A stretch of DNA of 39,454 bases from a virus (IMGVR_UViG_3300040801_006104:1-39454); one strand, 5' to 3'. Shown: positions 16,788 to 24,418, counted from the stretch's first letter. A program made the numbers and translations. The notes: generated by a model from the sequence alone, not told the origin.

Positions 16788-18620
16788 TCAACCTCGGGAG
16801 AGGGCAAGGGACCGGGCGGAAGGCTCCATCCCACGCTGCGACTCGGCGGCGGTCTCCTGCTGGGCGGAGGCGGTTTCAGTCGACGGTGAAACACCACCGG
16901 CGGGGCCGGTGGCGGTCGGGACGGGCTGGTTCGGCTGGGGGGCGGTCGGGATGCCGGCGGCCAGGTCCGCCTGGGCTTTGCCCGGGTCTCCCACGGTGCT
17001 CATCATGAGCCGCCGCATGGTCCACTCCTGCATCTCGGGCGTGTTCAGCCACTCGTCGGCGTCGTTGATCCCGACCTCGTGGGCCATCCGCTTCAGGTAG
17101 GCTCCCACATCGAAGCCGGGGCCGAGGAGGGCCATGGCCTGGGCGGCGGCTGGGACGACGTTCGTCGCAAACTCGATCTTCCGTCGGACCTCCTTGTTCG
17201 GGTCCGGACGCGACATGCTGTACGGTTCGATATCGAGGTTGAAGTCGAACCAGTCCCCCTCCCGCATCTCGGGGGTGTAAACCACCTGCTCCTCAACACC
17301 CTCTCGCCGACGGATGAGGGGCAGCTCGATGAGCGGGTCCGTGTGGAGGAAGAAGGCCAGGTCTCGCGTTATGTGGGCCGCAAACTGGTAGACCTGGTTC
17401 TGCATGTCCGCGAGTCGGACGCTCGTGTTCGCATGAAGCAGCTCCGCCTGTGTAGCGGTGGGGGCGTCGCTCCCGCTCCCGCTGAGCATGTCGAGGTTGC
17501 CCGCCTGTTCACTGAAGTTCTGCTTCACCCAGTCCATCCAGGAGTAGGCTTCATCGCCCGTGCCCCCGTACTGGACCTCGCGGATAGCCTGGATGTTCTC
17601 GACGGGGACGGTCTCCCCGTCGTCGGCATCTGCGATCGCGTTGACGTCCTCGGTCGAAGAAGGTTCGTAGGCGAGAACTCGTTTGAGCCGGTCCGCCTGC
17701 CGGGCGAGCTTCCGGGCGATCCGGTTACCCAGGACGTGAAGGTCGTACCAGGTGCTGGCCGGGGGGCAGGGGAGGAGGTTATCGGGAACGTATTGATACC
17801 CGAGCATGTGATAGGGGCCGGTCTCGGGCCCGTCGTAGTCGGCCACGCGGAGGAACTTGTCCTGCAAGCCTCCCGGGGAGACGGGCAGGGTCACGATGAT
17901 CTGTTCCGCGGGAAGGTAGATGTCAGCAAGGTCGATGTACCGGCGGTACTCCTCGTCGTTCGACTTCTTGCCCCCCAACTGCTCGGCACCGGGCACGGAC
18001 TGGCCCGCCCCGTCGTAGCGACTCGTCAGTTCGTACGCCTTCTCCAGCTCGTCGGCGTCGTAAAGGCCGCTCGCCTGGAGGTCGTCCATGTCGACGCGGA
18101 AGCGGTTCCCGATGAACGCCTGCTCCTGCCAGTCCCGGGCCATGGGGTCGAGGATGATGTCGTCGGGGTCGACCCGCTCCGCAAAGGGCTGTCCCACCTC
18201 GTACGCGTCACCCTCGATGTCGACGATGCCCCCACCCGCGGCGAGCCCGGTCTTGACGAACCCGGCAAGGAACACCGAGTCGACGACGGCTTGGCGGAGG
18301 GTCTCACGGAGGTTGATCTCGCGGACCAGGTGGTTCGCGGCGAGTTCGAGGGTCTCCGCGTACGCCTTGTACGCGAGAACGTCGGTCCGCACCTTGACCC
18401 TCGGATCGTTGTAGACCAGGTTCGGCACCATCGTCGCGACGGCCGAGTTCATCAGGTTCAGCGGAGACGCCTTCTGGTCGCCCAGCTCGAACCCCTGGTT
18501 CTTGCCGTAGAACCGGCCGACCATGGCGGACAGGAAGAATGATCGGGCACGCCGGAACTGGGCGAAGTGCTCGAACGAAGCGTTGACCGCACTGCTGATC
18601 GACTTGGGATCTACTTTCAT
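16788..18620 (-). CDS. portal protein
   Basis: This 610-residue protein follows the terminase block and precedes scaffold and capsid, the standard portal position. The N-terminal part (residues 1-110) has helices and a YNDPRVKVRTD segment typical of portal proteins that carry short-tailed tails. The central part contains long helices (about 305-360 and 395-430), and the C-terminal end is Pro/Thr/Ala-rich. No enzymatic motif occurs, as expected. The portal forms the dodecameric DNA gate in the capsid vertex. It begins three bases after the small acidic gene stop and ends one base before the zinc-ribbon ATG. Confidence 0.85.
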   Translation of the reverse strand: MKVDPKSISSAVNASFEHFAQFRRARSFFLSAMVGRFYGKNQGFELGDQKASPLNLMNSAVATMVPNLVYNDPRVKVRTDVLAYKAYAETLELAANHLVREINLRETLRQAVVDSVFLAGFVKTGLAAGGGIVDIEGDAYEVGQPFAERVDPDDIILDPMARDWQEQAFIGNRFRVDMDDLQASGLYDADELEKAYELTSRYDGAGQSVPGAEQLGGKKSNDEEYRRYIDLADIYLPAEQIIVTLPVSPGGLQDKFLRVADYDGPETGPYHMLGYQYVPDNLLPCPPASTWYDLHVLGNRIARKLARQADRLKRVLAYEPSSTEDVNAIADADDGETVPVENIQAIREVQYGGTGDEAYSWMDWVKQNFSEQAGNLDMLSGSGSDAPTATQAELLHANTSVRLADMQNQVYQFAAHITRDLAFFLHTDPLIELPLIRRREGVEEQVVYTPEMREGDWFDFNLDIEPYSMSRPDPNKEVRRKIEFATNVVPAAAQAMALLGPGFDVGAYLKRMAHEVGINDADEWLNTPEMQEWTMRRLMMSTVGDPGKAQADLAAGIPTAPQPNQPVPTATGPAGGVSPSTETASAQQETAAESQRGMEPSARSLALSRG

Positions 18621-18623
18621 GGG

Positions 18624-18863
18624 CTAGTCCCGAGGAGCACTCGCGTTGACGGAGAGATAGGCCCCGACCCGGTCCGACTCCTTCACCCACGCGGCGAGGC
18701 GGACCTCAAGGTTGCCCTCCTCGTTCTTGGGGAAGTCTTCGACGCGGATCTCCAGCTTGCCCGTGTAATCGGGCCGAGATTCTTTGCCCTCTTTGTCGTT
18801 CTCGAAGAGGGCACCACGGTTGGCGTTGTCGTACTTCTCCGTCTTCTGCTTGAACTTTTTCAT
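18624..18863 (-). CDS. small acidic protein between terminase and portal
   Basis: A 79-residue protein beginning MKKFKQKTEKYDNAN. An in-frame extension to 18962 exists but reads through promoter P2 and into the terminase gene, so the ATG at 18863 is preferred. The sequence is charged, with a beta-like KLEIRVEDF stretch and an RLAAWVKESDR segment. No family is recognised. It is the first gene behind P2 with almost no leader and lies three bases from the portal start. A role in head assembly or late regulation is a guess. Confidence 0.65.
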   Translation of the reverse strand: MKKFKQKTEKYDNANRGALFENDKEGKESRPDYTGKLEIRVEDFPKNEEGNLEVRLAAWVKESDRVGAYLSVNASAPRD

Positions 18864-18871
18864 GTCATGTA

Positions 18872-18900
18872 AGTCTACCACATGGTAGCCGTACGAGCCA
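18872..18900 (-). promoter_or_regulatory. promoter P2 (-35 TGGCTC, 17 bp, -10 TAGACT)
   Basis: Minus strand TGGCTC (18900-18895), exactly 17 bp, TAGACT (18877-18872), with TGTGG just before the -10 as in P1 and P4. It fills the 53-base gap between the large terminase and the next gene. It would give the portal operon its own start. Confidence 0.6.
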
Positions 18901-18916
18901 ACCCGAATCGTAGGGT

Positions 18917-20809
18917 CTAGTCGGACCACGCGGCCCGCTCCCGGTTCTTCCGCTTCTCCCACTGCTTCTTCCTCGCTGCGAACGTACGCCCCGGGGTGCG
19001 AGGCTTGACGGCTTGGATGTCTCGCGGTAAGTCTTTACGTCCCAATAGGGTAAGTGCATCGGCAACGACGTGGTCGCCGTGGAGCGCCTGCCCGCCCCCT
19101 TCCCCGTCGGAGCTGGTGCCGGGGTCGATGCGGCCTTTGTCGTCGTAGGCGTAGTCGAGGGCCTCGTCGAGGGCCTGCTTGCACGGGTTGATGATGGTGC
19201 CGGAGGAGAGGGCGTCACGGTACTCGCCGAGGAGCATCTCCTTGCGGGCCGGTGAGGAGTGCCAGCCCCAGCGGGGGGTCCGGGTGGCCCGCTTGGTCGA
19301 GTCCACCCGCATGTACCAGATGGAGGGATAGCCGAGGCTCAGCAGCTTCCGGCCGAAGATGCCACCGGGGCCGTTCTTCTCGAAGATGACGAGCGGGGGC
19401 CGCTGCCCGCCGAACCAGGTAGCCGAGAGGGCGACGATCGTGGCGAACTGCTCGGGCCCCGTGTGCGAGTCCCACCACTTGGCGACGATCGTGTCCGTCT
19501 GGTGGTCGAGCACACTGATGACGCTGTTGCTCTGCCCCGTCCCGCCGCTGATGTCGACACCGAAGACGTAGCGGGTTAGCTGGTTGGGCCGCTCGTCGAT
19601 GAGCGGAACCCAGAGGTGCCAGGGCTTCCAGGTGCCGATCTCGCTCCAGAGCATCTCCTCGTGCTGCTGCTTCCGAACGATCCGGCTCAGCACCTCGACG
19701 CTGTAGTCCTCGTCGTAGAGGACGTTGCCCTCCGTGGGGGGTCGCTCGTAGAGCTTGCGGTGCTTCTCGATCTCCTCGAAGCTGAAGAAGGCGTCACCGG
19801 CCTGCCCATGAAGCATGTCGACGTTCTGGGCCAGGTTCCGCTTGCTCCGCCGCATCTTCTCCCGCTCCCGCCACGGGCTCGTCAGCACCCAGCCGTCCGC
19901 CTCCTCGACCGGGCGGGCATCCCGCCCCTTGAGCGGGTGATCCCACCAGGGCAGGGTGATGATCTTCCCTTCTCGCTGGTTCGCCTTCATGGCCCGCCAG
20001 ACGTGGGTGAAGTGCGTCGCGGGGCCGCCCGGGGTCGAGTTGAAGATCCGGCAGGCGCTGGTGTCGGCGGTGGCGAGGTCGATCTCTTCCCCTTCGTCGA
20101 TGCGGGCGAACTCGTCGAGGAGGATCGCCGTCTTGCGGCTGGCCTGACCGGCATCTTTGTTCGTGCTCTCGCCCTCGATGGTCGATCCGATGTCCTTGTT
20201 CTCCAGGTGACCCAAGTTGTCCTGGATCTTCCGGGGACGTAGCCAGTCGGGCTGCATCCGGAGGAGGTAGCGGTGCTTCTCGAACAGGCTGTCCATGTCG
20301 CCCCTCCGGTCGACCAGGGCCTGCTTGCGGCTCAGTTCGAGGAACGTGGTCGATGGCTTGAACTGCCAGTGCCAGTGGAAGAGGGCGAGCACGATCCAGG
20401 AGGCCCCCATGTCCCGGCTCTTGCTGATGAGACAGTCCTGTCCGTGCGTGATCGCATCATGCAGGCTCCGGAGGGCATCGTCTTGGATTCTCCAGGTGAT
20501 GAAGGGCACGTGGCTATCCGCCCCTTGGACCGACACCTCCTTGCCCTCCTCATTCACCTGCTTCTGGAGAAAGGTGAAGCCGAATGCGTTTAGCCAGTAA
20601 ATCGGACTAGTTGCACACGCGGAGTGGATCAGAGCCCTCCGTCGGGAACTGCCCTTCGCCTCTCGGAGGAGTCGCTTCCGCCAGGCGAGATTATCGGGGA
20701 GGAGCTTGGGGATGACCAACCCCGTGTAGGGGTCGACCATCGACTTCCCGTACTGTTCCACGGGAGTCGCAACGCCTTTGTCGGGTGGAGTGGAACTACT
20801 CTTCGACAT
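18917..20809 (-). CDS. terL: terminase large subunit
   Basis: This 630-residue DNA packaging motor protein has a deviant Walker A-type loop at residues 129-138 (SKSRDMGASW), with a Lys and Arg placed as in phage terminases. The Walker B is ILLDEFA at 229-235, with the catalytic Glu after the Asp. The C-terminal nuclease domain begins at D419 in VFGVDISGG, and a later HGDHVVADA segment supplies further metal-binding Asp. The length fits a complete two-domain TerL. It overlaps the small-subunit-like gene by 14 bases and would be translationally coupled to it. A Cys-containing insertion is absent and nothing looks broken. Confidence 0.93.
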   Translation of the reverse strand: MSKSSSTPPDKGVATPVEQYGKSMVDPYTGLVIPKLLPDNLAWRKRLLREAKGSSRRRALIHSACATSPIYWLNAFGFTFLQKQVNEEGKEVSVQGADSHVPFITWRIQDDALRSLHDAITHGQDCLISKSRDMGASWIVLALFHWHWQFKPSTTFLELSRKQALVDRRGDMDSLFEKHRYLLRMQPDWLRPRKIQDNLGHLENKDIGSTIEGESTNKDAGQASRKTAILLDEFARIDEGEEIDLATADTSACRIFNSTPGGPATHFTHVWRAMKANQREGKIITLPWWDHPLKGRDARPVEEADGWVLTSPWREREKMRRSKRNLAQNVDMLHGQAGDAFFSFEEIEKHRKLYERPPTEGNVLYDEDYSVEVLSRIVRKQQHEEMLWSEIGTWKPWHLWVPLIDERPNQLTRYVFGVDISGGTGQSNSVISVLDHQTDTIVAKWWDSHTGPEQFATIVALSATWFGGQRPPLVIFEKNGPGGIFGRKLLSLGYPSIWYMRVDSTKRATRTPRWGWHSSPARKEMLLGEYRDALSSGTIINPCKQALDEALDYAYDDKGRIDPGTSSDGEGGGQALHGDHVVADALTLLGRKDLPRDIQAVKPRTPGRTFAARKKQWEKRKNRERAAWSD

Positions 20810-21272
20810 TGGCGAGGTCGTTCAACGCTGCCACGCCGAGGTGGTCGAGCTGCTCTTCGAGGCGGGAGTCCCCGGCCTTCACCGGCTCCGCGACGGAGGG
20901 TCGGCCGTCCACTCGGTTCAGGAGCTGCTCACGGGCCGCTTTGTCACCGCGGAGGGCGTCTCTCATGAGCGTCGCGGCAAGCACTTCCATGTTCGTTTGG
21001 ACGTTGGCGTCGTCGGTCTGGAACTCGGGGTCCGCCGGCTCGGCAAGGTTCCGCCTCAGGATGTCGCTGAGACGCGCGTCCAAGAGGCTGGAAGCGCTCT
21101 GCTTCTTCCTCGACGGAGCCTTGTTCCCGACAGGGAACAGACCCGCTACCGGTTCCTCCGGCTTCTCGGATTCGGCTGCGTCAGAAGCGATCTGCTTCAG
21201 CGAGGGACCGAGATCCTCCTTCTTGCCCCCCGGGCCCCGCTTCTGTCCGACCTTTCGACGAGTCGCAGCCAT
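20796..21272 (-). CDS. putative terminase small subunit
   Basis: A 158-residue basic-to-acidic protein. The first 20 residues are Lys/Arg/Gly-rich and could bind DNA. Residues 60-110 are helical, and a LLNRVDGRPSVAEP segment near 117-130 matches the 'DGRP/DGKP' turn common in small terminase-like phage proteins. It overlaps the large terminase start. I see no canonical Shine-Dalgarno sequence before the ATG; instead a terminator hairpin ends eight bases upstream. The call rests on position and the turn motif. Confidence 0.65.
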   Translation of the reverse strand: MAATRRKVGQKRGPGGKKEDLGPSLKQIASDAAESEKPEEPVAGLFPVGNKAPSRKKQSASSLLDARLSDILRRNLAEPADPEFQTDDANVQTNMEVLAATLMRDALRGDKAAREQLLNRVDGRPSVAEPVKAGDSRLEEQLDHLGVAALNDLANVEE

Positions 21273-21280
21273 GGTGGTTC

Positions 21281-21309
21281 AAAAAGGAGCCGGAGGTAAG
21301 TCCGGCTCC
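21281..21309 (-). terminator. intrinsic terminator in the leader of the small terminase gene
   Basis: A perfect 9-bp stem (GGAGCCGGA at 21286-21294 with TCCGGCTCC at 21301-21309), loop of six, then TTTTT on the minus strand at 21285-21281. It lies between promoter P1 and the ATG at 21272. Further GC-rich inverted sequences (21310-21350) precede it. The layout is that of an attenuator. Confidence 0.75.
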
Positions 21310-21411
21310 CGGGGCCCGCTTGGGGGCCAAAAGGGGACACCCCGGTGGGGTTCCTGCCCGCAGTCTATCGCTCATCCCTCGGGGTATGTCGCGAAAGAAG
21401 ACTGCCCTTAA

Positions 21412-21440
21412 AGTTTACCACAAGACCCAGGAGAGCGCCA
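21412..21440 (-). promoter_or_regulatory. promoter P1 (-35 TGGCGC, 17 bp, -10 TAAACT)
   Basis: Minus strand TGGCGC (21440-21435), exactly 17 bp, TAAACT (21417-21412), followed by TTAAGGG. The -35 is identical to that of P4. It is the first promoter of the leftward virion block, about 130 bases before the small terminase gene. Confidence 0.65.
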
Positions 21441-21554
21441 GCCCGAGGACAGATTTTCCGGTTCAATCTGCCTCATCAAGGCGTACCCTCGGTACCTCCG
21501 GGACGTTCATTCCGAACTGAAAAAAGCCGTACCTTATTTAGATCTATATAGATC

Positions 21555-21584
21555 TACAAACCAATATCATGATATTGGTTTGTA
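21555..21584. repeat. 30-bp perfect palindrome
   Basis: The sequence reads the same on both strands over all 30 bases, centred between 21569 and 21570 (core CCAATATCATGATATTGG). It overlaps by two bases an 18-bp palindrome (21539-21556, TAGATCTATATAGATCTA). It could extrude a cruciform or bind a dimeric initiator or repressor. Confidence 0.9.
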
Positions 21585-21606
21585 ATATAACCTGTTATAC
21601 TTAGAA

Positions 21607-21743
21607 ACTGTTTAAATCTATGTATCAACTGTTACACAATGTATCACAGGTATATATCTACTGTTTAAATCTATGTATCAACTGTTACACAATGTATCAC
21701 AGGTATATATCTACTGTTTAAATCTATGTATCAACTGTTACAC
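21607..21743. repeat. 53-bp direct repeat, two full copies plus a 31-bp third
   Basis: Identical copies start at 21607 and 21660; a third starts at 21713 and matches for 31 bases. Each begins ACTGTTTAAATCTATGTATC and contains two related words, ATGTATCAACTGTTACAC and ATGTATCACAGGTATA. There are no spacers, so this is an iteron-like array and not CRISPR. Confidence 0.9.
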
Positions 21744-21846
21744 CTATTACATCTATGTATAACATAATGATATACATGAGATATAACCATATGTAACCTG
21801 TGTATCACAGGTGTAAAAAAGATATTATACGCTAAACACGGAGCCA

Positions 21847-21993
21847 ATGCGAGGCAAGATAAAGTTCTTTGACCAGAATCTTTGTGCCGGAGGAGGGGCA
21901 GGGGTTGGGTGTCCCTTACTTGAGAATGGGTCTCAACGAGATCCGCGAGGTGATCCTCCGGGACCAGGACTCCACGGGATCCGCGGGGTGTGA
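21847..21993 (+). CDS. possible 48-residue small gene after the origin
   Basis: An ATG at 21847 with GGAG five bases upstream opens a frame of 48 residues beginning MRGKIKFFDQNLC, then Gly/Pro/Arg-rich. The first dozen residues look protein-like and the rest less so. If real, it is the first rightward gene after the AT-rich region. No family is recognised; the remaining bases to 22061 show no other gene. Confidence 0.28.
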   Translation: MRGKIKFFDQNLCAGGGAGVGCPLLENGSQRDPRGDPPGPGLHGIRGV

Positions 21994-22061
21994 GCCTCCC
22001 CCCTGCCCTTGCCTGCGGCTGCGGGGTGGCGCTCGGGTGTTTCTTGTTGTAGAGTTTCTGG

Positions 22062-22817
22062 GTGTTCGCGAAGATCTACGCCCGTGCCAACCGGCGTGAG
22101 AAGAAGCCGACGGCGGTGAAGCCCGAGACGCCCAAGCCGGAGGCGAACCGTGCCACGGTCCACTTCGACGGATCCTGTCGGCCCAACCCGGGACCGATGG
22201 GGGTCGGCTACACCCTCCGCCTCAGCGACGCCCCCGACGAAGGTCGGGTGCTCGCGTACGGGGGAGGGCAGATCGGGCAGGGCACGAACAACGAAGCCGA
22301 GTACCAGGCGGCCCTGGTGGCCATCCGTCACGCCCTCCGGCTCGGCTTCTGGCACATTGACCTGGTGAGCGACAGTCAGCTCCTGGTGAATCAGATCAGC
22401 GGGGTGTGGGCCGTGAGAAAGGCGAAGCTCCGCCGGCTCTGCGAGGAGGCTCAGGCACTCCTCGCTCTCCCCCGCAGCGGGACCATCCGCCATGTGCGGA
22501 GGGAGGAGAACGAGGAGGCGGATTTGCTATCCCGGGACATGGTCTTCCACGAGCCTTCGCTCCCTGAGTGCGAGAAGAAGCTCTACCCCTGGCAAGCAGC
22601 GGCCATCCGTCTCTGGTGGCTTCAGGGGGAACGCAACTCGGCTCGACTGGCTCGGATCTTCGACATCGCACCGACCGAGGCCGAACGAGTCGGCGATGGT
22701 ACGTATTACCGAGAATCCGACTTCTCCGAGCTTCCCGACTGGGGCGACTTCTGGCTCCGCAACGCCGAAGCACGCCGCTCCGTGGAGGAGGATCTCCTCT
22801 TCTCGGGGAAAGACTGA
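22062..22817 (+). CDS. rnhA: RNase HI-like ribonuclease
   Basis: A 251-residue protein with a full RNase H fold in residues 31-160: D36 in FDGSCRPNPGP, E78 in TNNEAEY, D104 in SDSQLLV and D154 in REENEEADLLS, which are all four metal-binding acids. The FDGSxxPNPG/TNNxAEY pair is the RNase HI signature. It cuts RNA in RNA-DNA hybrids. The N-terminal 30 residues are Lys/Arg-rich and could bind nucleic acid. A 90-residue C-terminal extension (EKKLYPWQAAAIRLWW onwards) is extra to the usual family length and unrecognised. The start is GTG; no strong ribosome site is visible. It is the first clear gene beside the candidate origin, suggesting removal of origin RNA primers. Confidence 0.88.
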   Translation: MFAKIYARANRREKKPTAVKPETPKPEANRATVHFDGSCRPNPGPMGVGYTLRLSDAPDEGRVLAYGGGQIGQGTNNEAEYQAALVAIRHALRLGFWHIDLVSDSQLLVNQISGVWAVRKAKLRRLCEEAQALLALPRSGTIRHVRREENEEADLLSRDMVFHEPSLPECEKKLYPWQAAAIRLWWLQGERNSARLARIFDIAPTEAERVGDGTYYRESDFSELPDWGDFWLRNAEARRSVEEDLLFSGKD

Positions 22818-22842
22818 GGGGCCTCCAGGCCCCGTTTCGCTT
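22818..22842 (+). terminator. terminator-like hairpin after RNase H gene
   Basis: GGGGCC-TCCA-GGCCCC (22818-22833) begins at the last bases of the stop codon region and is followed by GTTTCGCTT. The stem is strong and the T tract imperfect, so termination may be partial. Confidence 0.45.
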
Positions 22843-22899
22843 CAGAGGCACCTAGGAGCCGTTCTAAGCCGTTTTCTTCTTTGGGTGGTAGGTGGACCC

Positions 22900-23322
22900 T
22901 TGGCGAACAGAAAGACGCAGCAGATCGCAAGAAAATGGCCTCTGGGGGGACGTGGCGGGTCCGCTCGACCCTCCTTCTGTCACGTCATCCGGGGTCGACG
23001 CTACCGCGTCGTCGAGGGGGCAAGTCTGAGGGGCGACTGGGGGCGGGCCTCGAACCCCAAGCTCAAGGGGGCCGAGATCCGCATTGCGAAGGGCCTCACC
23101 GGGATCCACGAGCTGGACACCATCATCCACGAGGCCATTCATGCTGCTCTCTGGGATCTGGATGAAGATGCTGTGAGCGAGACGTCCTCGTCGATCGCGG
23201 GCCTCTTGTGGAAGATGGGGTTCCGCCGCTGCGGGGAGAAGACGGGACACCGCCGCTGCGAGGAGAAGACGGGACACCGCCGCTGCGAGGAGCAGCAGGT
23301 TCCAAGGGGCACAGACGGCTAA
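22900..23322 (+). CDS. HEAIH metalloprotease-like small protein
   Basis: A 140-residue protein. The TTG at 22900 is chosen because AGGTGGA precedes it; the frame is open much further upstream only as a shadow of RNase H. Residues beginning IRGRRYRVVEG form a small beta part. Then comes LDTIIHEAIHAALWDLDEDAV, in which HEAIH is a zinc-binding HExxH motif, followed by a helix (SSIAGLLWKMGF). Small phage proteins with this layout are annotated as putative metallopeptidases, and a third ligand could be in the DEDAVSE segment. The C-terminus is a run of RRCEEKTGH repeats coming from a 27-bp DNA repeat. Activity is unproved. Confidence 0.6.
   Translation: MANRKTQQIARKWPLGGRGGSARPSFCHVIRGRRYRVVEGASLRGDWGRASNPKLKGAEIRIAKGLTGIHELDTIIHEAIHAALWDLDEDAVSETSSSIAGLLWKMGFRRCGEKTGHRRCEEKTGHRRCEEQQVPRGTDG
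23223..23299 (+). repeat. 27-bp tandem repeat at the end of the HEAIH gene
   Basis: Two full units (23223-23249 and 23250-23276, one mismatch) and a partial third beginning CCGCCGCTGCGAGGAG. Each encodes RRCEEKTGH, giving Cys and His at regular spacing, so a metal-binding tail is possible but may also be neutral expansion. Confidence 0.85.
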
Positions 23323-23965
23323 TCGTCACAGAGCGAAGACTCAACCTGGTCTAACGGTTGGGGGTTGGGTGGGGTGGGGGCTTGAAAACCAGATTTTCTG
23401 GGGTGGATATATATGATTCCGGGGATGTCTCGGGACCGGAAGGGTGGTACCGGGGGGGTATCGAGCTGAATCTGCTGGAGTCTGATAAAATCGGCTCTCA
23501 CAGCATCCTACGCCCGGTATGGGCCATCGCATCGGACAGTTGAACCGATGCGATCCGTTAGCGTTGAACGGATGCCAACCTGTGCGAGCGGGGCAGGGTC
23601 GCTCCAATGGGCGAAGTTTACCAGCGGGGATACACGTCCGCCCGACCGTCATATACGCAGAGCGTTAACTCCTAGTCTCCTATAGGGAATTGGGGGTTGT
23701 GCCTAAAAACTAGGCAGATAAGGGTCGACATCCCAGCTCAGCTGCTCAATCCCTAGGCACCTAATCTGCTCAACCTCTACGCACCCCTAAACGCCAGGTG
23801 CCCAATAAATGGGCACACCCTATAGGTCCATACCCCGACAATCTGACGTACCTACGCCTTAGTGCCTTATGTAGGTCGCAGAAAAACTTTTTTTCGCTTT
23901 GCCTTCCGCCCCGCCATGGTGGATGTTGGGGCCGTCACGCCAGCAGCCCAGCAGAAAGGCTCCCC
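23323..23965. other. 643-bp non-coding stretch with stem-loops and repeats
   Basis: No convincing gene. Two adjacent stem-loops lie at 23529-23551 (GCATCGG/CCGATGC) and 23553-23573 (ATCCGTT/AACGGAT), sharing the direct repeat GTTGAACSGATGC. At 23665-23690 a sequence ending CTCCTATAGGGAAT resembles a T7-class phage promoter. Near 23698-23770 GTGCCTA and GCAGAT recur inverted, and CTGCTCAA-plus-CTAnGCACC recurs directly (23742 and 23766). At 23798-23816 GTGCCCA-n5-TGGGCAC forms a hairpin. Such density of structure suggests a regulatory RNA, promoter cluster or second origin. Confidence 0.5.
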
Positions 23966-24286
23966 ATGAAAATCGACATTACCTTCGGCATCGGTGAAGA
24001 TCGCGACGGCAACCCGATCGCCCCCGACGTCGCAGAAGCGAACATCCTACGCATTGCCAAGCTTGCATCCGATCTGTTCGGCGGGTGCAGTCTCACCCGT
24101 CACGATGGGGCGTGGGTTAACGGGGAGGGCCGGCTCGTCACCGAGCCGTCTCTCACGCTGTCCGTAGCGGCCGATGGTGGGGCGGATCCCCTGCCCCTTG
24201 CCCAATATGCCCGCAAGCTGCTACAGCAGGATACCGTTCTTGTCCAAACGTACGCCAGCAACGTCCAATTCGTGGCCGCGGCATGA
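23966..24286 (+). CDS. unknown 106-residue protein
   Basis: Starts MKIDITFGIGEDRDGNPI; the ATG is preceded by GAAAGG. A longer frame upstream runs through the non-coding stretch and is not supported. The protein is mixed alpha/beta, with a strand pair at the N-terminus, a helix around LRIAKLASDLFGG, and a final strand VQTYASNVQFVAAA. A similar pattern (metal or ligand binding is not evident) occurs in small phage proteins of unknown role. It opens the run of small rightward genes. No family assigned. Confidence 0.65.
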   Translation: MKIDITFGIGEDRDGNPIAPDVAEANILRIAKLASDLFGGCSLTRHDGAWVNGEGRLVTEPSLTLSVAADGGADPLPLAQYARKLLQQDTVLVQTYASNVQFVAAA

Positions 24287-24418
24287 GCCGCACCCGGCCC
24301 GGTCTCGCCTAACGGCGGGGCCGTGTCTTACCGGCCCGACGTGGGCCGACCCTGAGCGTACCCGAAGGAACCCGACATCATCTAAGTTCACGGACAAAAA
24401 GGATAAGGTACAAACAAT
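24287..24418. other. gap with hairpin and an orphan leader
   Basis: After the stop a GC-rich inverted pair (CGGCCC/GGGCCG, around 24295-24324) could fold. At 24357-24373 lies CGTACCCGAAGGAACCC, identical to the leader of the gene at 24742, but here followed by GACATCATC with no start codon. It looks like the remnant of a lost gene copy. Confidence 0.5.

Larger units (their letters stand above)
21531..21840. other. AT-rich repeat region, candidate replication origin
   Basis: About 300 bp of strikingly AT-rich DNA in otherwise GC-rich sequence, at the point where leftward and rightward genes diverge. It holds an 18-bp perfect palindrome (21539-21556), a 30-bp perfect palindrome (21555-21584), a 53-bp direct repeat, and a 17-bp palindrome ACCTGT-n5-ACAGGT (21796-21812). 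The word TGTATCACAGGT occurs three times (21640, 21693, 21801). No credible gene lies here. Iteron-like repeats plus dyads plus AT-richness are the usual marks of an origin. RNase HI next door fits primer removal. Rightward early promoters may also lie here, but I cannot place one with confidence. Confidence 0.65.

Noticed and set aside
17079-18542. 487-residue plus-strand frame opposite the portal gene
   Set aside because: Val/Arg/Gly-biased mirror of the portal codons, no start signal, no family pattern.
21607-21743. CRISPR array
   Set aside because: The 53-bp units are directly adjoining with no unique spacers.
21869-22099. 76-residue plus-strand frame between origin and RNase H
   Set aside because: No ribosome site and it runs into the RNase H gene in another frame; the smaller frame at 21847 is better placed.
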